From Rubrivivax rivuli (GTDB taxonomy: Bacteria; Pseudomonadota; Gammaproteobacteria; Burkholderiales; Burkholderiaceae_C): a stretch of DNA of 64,000 nucleotides. The translations under genes were made by a program, and so were the position numbers. The stretch spans positions 496,001 to 560,000 of the forward strand of contig NZ_SACR01000003.1 of the NCBI RefSeq assembly GCF_004016505.1. The letters are read 5' to 3'. The notes beneath the pieces are model-generated. The model did no database searches and was not told the DNA's origin. It was given only the letters and a program-made list of their open reading frames with translations. Position 1 is the stretch's first letter. Each line of letters opens with the position of its first letter. Positions 60,957 through 64,000 of this stretch are shown here, one piece after another.

Positions 60957-61925
60957 TCAGGCCTGCACGGTGCCCGAGGACAGCGGCCCCGTGTGCGCGG
61001 CCGCCTCGGCCAGCCACGCCGGGTCTAACGCCAGGGCCAGCGCGGCCTGCAGCGCACGCGAAGCCGGATGGCCGCGCGCCGTCATGAAGCCGATGGGCGT
61101 GCGCAACACGGGCGCGGTGAGCGGCCGCGCTTCCAGGCCCGCATGGGCGGCCAGCGTGTCCACCAGCGCACCCGGCAGCACCGCCGCCAGCGGGCCGCTG
61201 TGCACCGCCACCAGCAGGGCCATCACCGAATTGGTTTCCAGCGCCGGCACCACCGCCAGCCCCTGGCCGCGGAACACCTGCTCCAGGATCACGCGGTTGT
61301 GCATCTCCGGGCCCAGCAGCGCCAGCGGGCGCGCGGCGGCCTCGGGCCAGGTGATGGGCACGCCGAAGCGCAGGCCCGGGCCCGAGGTCTCGCCCACTGC
61401 CACGCGCTGCAGCAGGTGGTAGTGCTCCAGCACCTGGGGCCAGGCCTGCAGGCGATCACCGGGAAGGTCGGCCAGGCGGTCGGTGTAGCCGAGCGCGAGG
61501 TCCAGCGTCAGCCGCTCCAGGCCCGATTCCAGCTCTTGCGACGACAAAGATCGCAACTGCGGCACCAGGCCCGGGTGGCGCTCGATCAGCCGCGCCGCAA
61601 AACGTGCCGCAATCGGCTCGGCCGTGGGCACGCTGCCGATGACGAGGCGCCCGCGCGGCTGCGCGGCGCTGCCGGCCAGCTCTTGCGTCAGCCGCTCTTG
61701 CTCGTGCAGCACGCGCCGGGCGGTGGCCAGCACCTGCTCGCCTTCGGCCGTGAGGCCTTCGTACTGGCGACCGCGGCGCACGATGGGCACGCCGAAGTGC
61801 GACTCCAGCGAGCGCAGCGCATTGCTCAGCGCCGGCTGCGTGATGTGGCAGGCCGTGGCGGCGCGGCCGAAGTGGCGGTGCTGCTCCAGCGCGGCGAGGT
61901 AGCGGTAGGCGTCGAAGAGGTTCAC
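60957..61925 (-). CDS. LysR family transcriptional regulator (FdsR-like)
   Basis: A 322-residue regulator. The winged helix-turn-helix is FGRAATACHITQPALSNALRSLESHFGVPIVRRGRQYEGLT (residues about 19-60). The effector domain follows with RGRLVIGSVPTAEPIAARFA and FGVPITWPEA. It is encoded upstream of and on the same strand as the NAD-linked formate dehydrogenase and most likely controls it, as FdsR does elsewhere. The start codon is GTG at 61925, preceded 9 bases upstream by a -10-like TCTAAT. Confidence 0.88.
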   Translation of the reverse strand: MNLFDAYRYLAALEQHRHFGRAATACHITQPALSNALRSLESHFGVPIVRRGRQYEGLTAEGEQVLATARRVLHEQERLTQELAGSAAQPRGRLVIGSVPTAEPIAARFAARLIERHPGLVPQLRSLSSQELESGLERLTLDLALGYTDRLADLPGDRLQAWPQVLEHYHLLQRVAVGETSGPGLRFGVPITWPEAAARPLALLGPEMHNRVILEQVFRGQGLAVVPALETNSVMALLVAVHSGPLAAVLPGALVDTLAAHAGLEARPLTAPVLRTPIGFMTARGHPASRALQAALALALDPAWLAEAAAHTGPLSSGTVQA

Positions 61926-61934
61926 GGCCCGTGC

Positions 61935-61940
61935 ATTAGA
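61935..61940 (-). promoter_or_regulatory. -10-like hexamer TCTAAT before the LysR gene
   Basis: On the minus strand TCTAAT is followed by 9 bases and then the GTG at 61925. No ribosome binding site. Putative leaderless start. Confidence 0.3.
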
Positions 61941-62001
61941 CCAGCCGTCCAGCAGGCCGCCGCGCTCCGGAGCACGCGCCGCGCCCGAGGGCCCCGCTGC
62001 C

Positions 62002-62007
62002 TAGAAT
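62002..62007 (+). promoter_or_regulatory. -10-like hexamer TAGAAT before the response regulator gene
   Basis: TAGAAT is followed by TCGCGCCC and the ATG at 62016. No Shine-Dalgarno sequence is present; likely leaderless. The same TAGAAT(T/C)CGC string occurs at 31149 and 49755. Confidence 0.4.
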
Positions 62008-62015
62008 TCGCGCCC

Positions 62016-63365
62016 ATGGAAGCCCGCCCCGCCCCGGCCGAAGACTGGCCCAACGCCACCGTGCTGGTGGTCGACGACGAACCCGGCATGCGCAACTTCC
62101 TGCTCAAGACGCTGGCGCCGCGCGTGGGCCAGGTGCTGGGCGCAGGGTCGGCCGAAGAGGCCGAGGCGCTGCTGCAGAAGCACCGCTGCGACCTGCTGAT
62201 CCTCGACATCACGCTGCCCGGCAAGAACGGCATCGAGTTGCTGAAGGCCCTGCGCGAGCAAGGCAATGCGTGTGAGGTGGTGCTGATCACGGCCTTCGCC
62301 GATCTCGACACCGCCATCGAGGCGCTGCGCGCCGGCGCAGGCGATTTCCTGCTCAAGCCTTTCCGCACGGCGCAGGTGCTCGGCGCGGTGCGCCAGGGCC
62401 TGGAGCGCGCGCGCCTGAAGCGCGAGAACTGGGTGCTGCGCCGCAGCCTGCACCGCCACACGCCGCCAGCCGATGGCCTGGTGGGGCGCAGCATCGTCAT
62501 CAAGGGCCTGCAGGCCGCGCTGCAGCGTGTCGCCGCGGTGGACAGCACCGTGCTCCTGACCGGCGCCTCCGGCACCGGCAAGGAACTCGCGGCGCAGGCC
62601 CTGCACCGGTTGGGCAGCGGGCCTGATGCGCCTTTCGTGCCGGTGAACTGCGCGGCCATCTCGCCCATGCAGATCGAGGCCGAACTGTTCGGCAGCCCCG
62701 GGCGCGACGGCCTCTTCGTCTACGCGCAGGGCGGCACGCTCTTCCTCGACGAGATCGGCGAGATGCCGCTGCCGATGCAGGCCACGCTGCTGCGTGCGCT
62801 CGAGACGCGTTCCATCCGGCCCGTGGGCAGCCAGCAGGAGATTCCCCTGCAACTGCGCATCGTCGCCGCCACCAACCGGCCGCTGCGCAGCGAGGTGGAG
62901 GCCGGCCTCTTCCGCGCCGACCTCTACTACCGCCTGCAGGTGGTGGAGCTGAAGCTGCCGCCGCTGGCCGCGCACAAGGAAGACATCCCCGACCTGGTGG
63001 CGCACTTCATCGCCACGCTGGCGCCGCGCCTGGGCGTGCCGCCCATCGCCGTGAGCGATGACGAGATGCGCTACCTGCAGCAGTACGACTGGCCGGGCAA
63101 TGTGCGCGAGCTGCGCAACCTCATCGAACGCTCGCTCATCGTCGGCGCGCTCAACGTCTCGGCGCTGTACCAGAGCCTCTCGCGCACGCACGGCGAGCCG
63201 GCACGCCTGGCGCCAGGCGACATCACCGATCTGCACACGCTGGAGAAGCGCCACATCCTGGCCGTGCTGGACAGCGTGGACGGCGACAAGACCCGTGCGG
63301 CGCAGTTGCTGGGCATCTCGCGCCGCACGCTGGAACGCCGCTGCGCGGAGTGGACCCCGGCGTGA
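62016..63365 (+). CDS. NtrC-type response regulator lacking the GAFTGA loop
   Basis: A 449-residue regulator. The receiver has acidic residues D20/D21, phosphoacceptor D64 (LILDITLPGKNG) and K114 (LLKPF). The AAA+ domain has Walker A GASGTGKE (183-190) and Walker B GGTLFLDEIGEM (239-250). Between LFG and GGTLFLDE, where sigma54 activators have GHEKGAFTGA and about 21 residues, there are only 12 (SPGRDGLFVYAQ). It should therefore not contact sigma54. A Fis-type helix-turn-helix ends the protein (DKTRAAQLLGISRRTLERRC). The sensor kinase gene overlaps its stop. The signal and target genes are unknown. Confidence 0.9.
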   Translation: MEARPAPAEDWPNATVLVVDDEPGMRNFLLKTLAPRVGQVLGAGSAEEAEALLQKHRCDLLILDITLPGKNGIELLKALREQGNACEVVLITAFADLDTAIEALRAGAGDFLLKPFRTAQVLGAVRQGLERARLKRENWVLRRSLHRHTPPADGLVGRSIVIKGLQAALQRVAAVDSTVLLTGASGTGKELAAQALHRLGSGPDAPFVPVNCAAISPMQIEAELFGSPGRDGLFVYAQGGTLFLDEIGEMPLPMQATLLRALETRSIRPVGSQQEIPLQLRIVAATNRPLRSEVEAGLFRADLYYRLQVVELKLPPLAAHKEDIPDLVAHFIATLAPRLGVPPIAVSDDEMRYLQQYDWPGNVRELRNLIERSLIVGALNVSALYQSLSRTHGEPARLAPGDITDLHTLEKRHILAVLDSVDGDKTRAAQLLGISRRTLERRCAEWTPA

Positions 63366-64000
63366 CCACGCCCACGGGCGCCCGTGCCGGCCGCGCGCTG
63401 CAGCCGGGCTGGTTCGCGCGCCTGAGCATCCGCAACAAGCTGCTGGCGCTGACGCTGCTGCCGCTGCTGGGCGTGCTGCCGCTCCTGGGCGCGGGGCTGC
63501 TGTGGTGGACCGACACCGCCATCGACGCGCTGCTGCGCACCAAGGTGCGCGCCGACCTCGCGGTGGCCCACGGCTACTTCGAGCGTGTGCTGGCCGAGGT
63601 GGGCGGCAGCGTGGGTGCGGCGGCCGAGTCGCAGGCGCTGGCTCGTGCGCTGCGCTCCCCGGCCGAGCTGCAGGCGCTGCTGCTGCGCTACGAGCGCCGC
63701 GAGCGGCTCGACTTCCTGCGCGTGCTGCCGCCCGACCCCACGCGGGCCGACAGCACCAGCGTGGAGGTGCTGGCGCCCGAGCAGCAAGGCCTGCTGAGCC
63801 CGGCGCTGCGCGAGCGCGTGGCCGTGCCGCTGCTGGACACGCGCAACGCCGCACCCACGGCCCGTGCCGTGGAAGACCGCGCCATGCTGCTGCTGGCCAC
63901 GCGCGCGGTGCGCAACGACGCCGGTGAGCTCATCGGGCACCTGCAAGGCGGCGTGCTGCTCAACCGCAACCTGCCCTTCATCGACCACATCAACGAGATC
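63362..64000 (+). CDS. Sensor histidine kinase, partial (N-terminal 213 residues)
   Basis: The gene starts with GTG at 63362, overlapping the stop of the response regulator (GTGA), and runs off the right edge. A basic tail with SIRNKLLALTLLPLLGVLPLLGAGLLWW gives TM1 (about residues 25-50). The visible remainder is a periplasmic Cache-like sensor domain (YFERVLAEVGGSVGAAAES..., RNDAGELIGHLQGGVLLNRNLPFIDHINEI). No kinase domain is yet visible, so the call rests on the coupling to the regulator and on the topology. Confidence 0.75.
   Translation, partial: MTTPTGARAGRALQPGWFARLSIRNKLLALTLLPLLGVLPLLGAGLLWWTDTAIDALLRTKVRADLAVAHGYFERVLAEVGGSVGAAAESQALARALRSPAELQALLLRYERRERLDFLRVLPPDPTRADSTSVEVLAPEQQGLLSPALRERVAVPLLDTRNAAPTARAVEDRAMLLLATRAVRNDAGELIGHLQGGVLLNRNLPFIDHINEI

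Noticed and set aside
1..64000. Phage defence system, CRISPR array, insertion sequence, prophage or secondary metabolite cluster
   Set aside because: No repeats with spacers, transposase, integrase, nuclease-type defence or synthase signatures were found on either strand.

Overview
The window is a high-GC chromosomal segment of a betaproteobacterium of the order Burkholderiales, most like the Rubrivivax/Leptothrix/Methylibium branch. This rests on gene orders typical of that group: rpsP-rimM-trmD-rplS next to a CoA-type Nudix gene, murJ divergent from rpsT, and DUF3579-argD-argF. A large formate dehydrogenase and molybdopterin locus also fits. I see no rRNA, tRNA, CRISPR array, transposase or prophage. 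No gene-free stretch exceeds about 280 bases.

Layout. 1-4.3 kb: a ZIP-type metal transporter cut by the window edge, a dienelactone hydrolase gene with its middle deleted, ppx (exopolyphosphatase), a kelch-repeat lipoprotein gene stopped by an in-frame TGA, and a decayed fragment resembling the 3' end of a ppx gene. 4.3-10.5 kb: a His-rich secreted protein, a TonB-dependent receptor and a three-gene ABC transporter with two DUF3526-type permeases, a likely metal or metallophore system. 10.5-24.1 kb: housekeeping genes. These are sixA-like phosphatase and ppk1, a PQQ-type sugar dehydrogenase, orn, an M48 protease, phhB, rsgA, a CobD/CbiB-family protein, a Nudix hydrolase, the rpsP-rimM-trmD-rplS operon, a TM2 protein, and a Pit phosphate transporter with its DUF47 partner behind a possible Pho box. 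24.2-30.6 kb: a tight six-gene operon murJ-sirB1-hda-HAD-pcnB-folK, divergent from rpsT. 30.7-39.9 kb: mixed metabolism (DUF3579, argD, argF, an FMN-binding protein, a cupin, an SDR, a FAH-family enzyme, a periplasmic solute-binding protein, dcd, an Mpo1-like protein, panE).

39.9-61.9 kb is the functional centre: a formate oxidation island. It holds a tungstate/molybdate ABC transporter (ATPase and permease, no binding protein beside them), moeA, and a membrane-bound periplasmic formate dehydrogenase operon (Tat-target small protein, catalytic subunit, Fe-S subunit, small lipoprotein, cytochrome b subunit, small secreted protein, fdhD). Divergent from it runs an accessory operon (DUF3305, DUF3306, a 732-residue polyferredoxin, a TorD-like chaperone, mobA). 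A chemoreceptor follows, then a second, soluble NAD-linked formate dehydrogenase (fused FdsG-FdsB plus FdsA) with a LysR regulator. The parts fit together: metal uptake, cofactor synthesis and sulfuration, chaperoning, then formate oxidation feeding both the quinone pool and NAD.

62.0-64.0 kb: an NtrC-like response regulator without the GAFTGA loop, and the start of its sensor kinase.

Two patterns cut across the window. Several genes that lack a ribosome binding site have a sigma70-like -10 hexamer 7-9 bases before the start codon, suggesting leaderless mRNAs. The segment from 0.5 to 4.3 kb holds three broken coding sequences and, with the TonB/ABC genes, looks like accessory DNA lying between ppx and sixA-ppk1.
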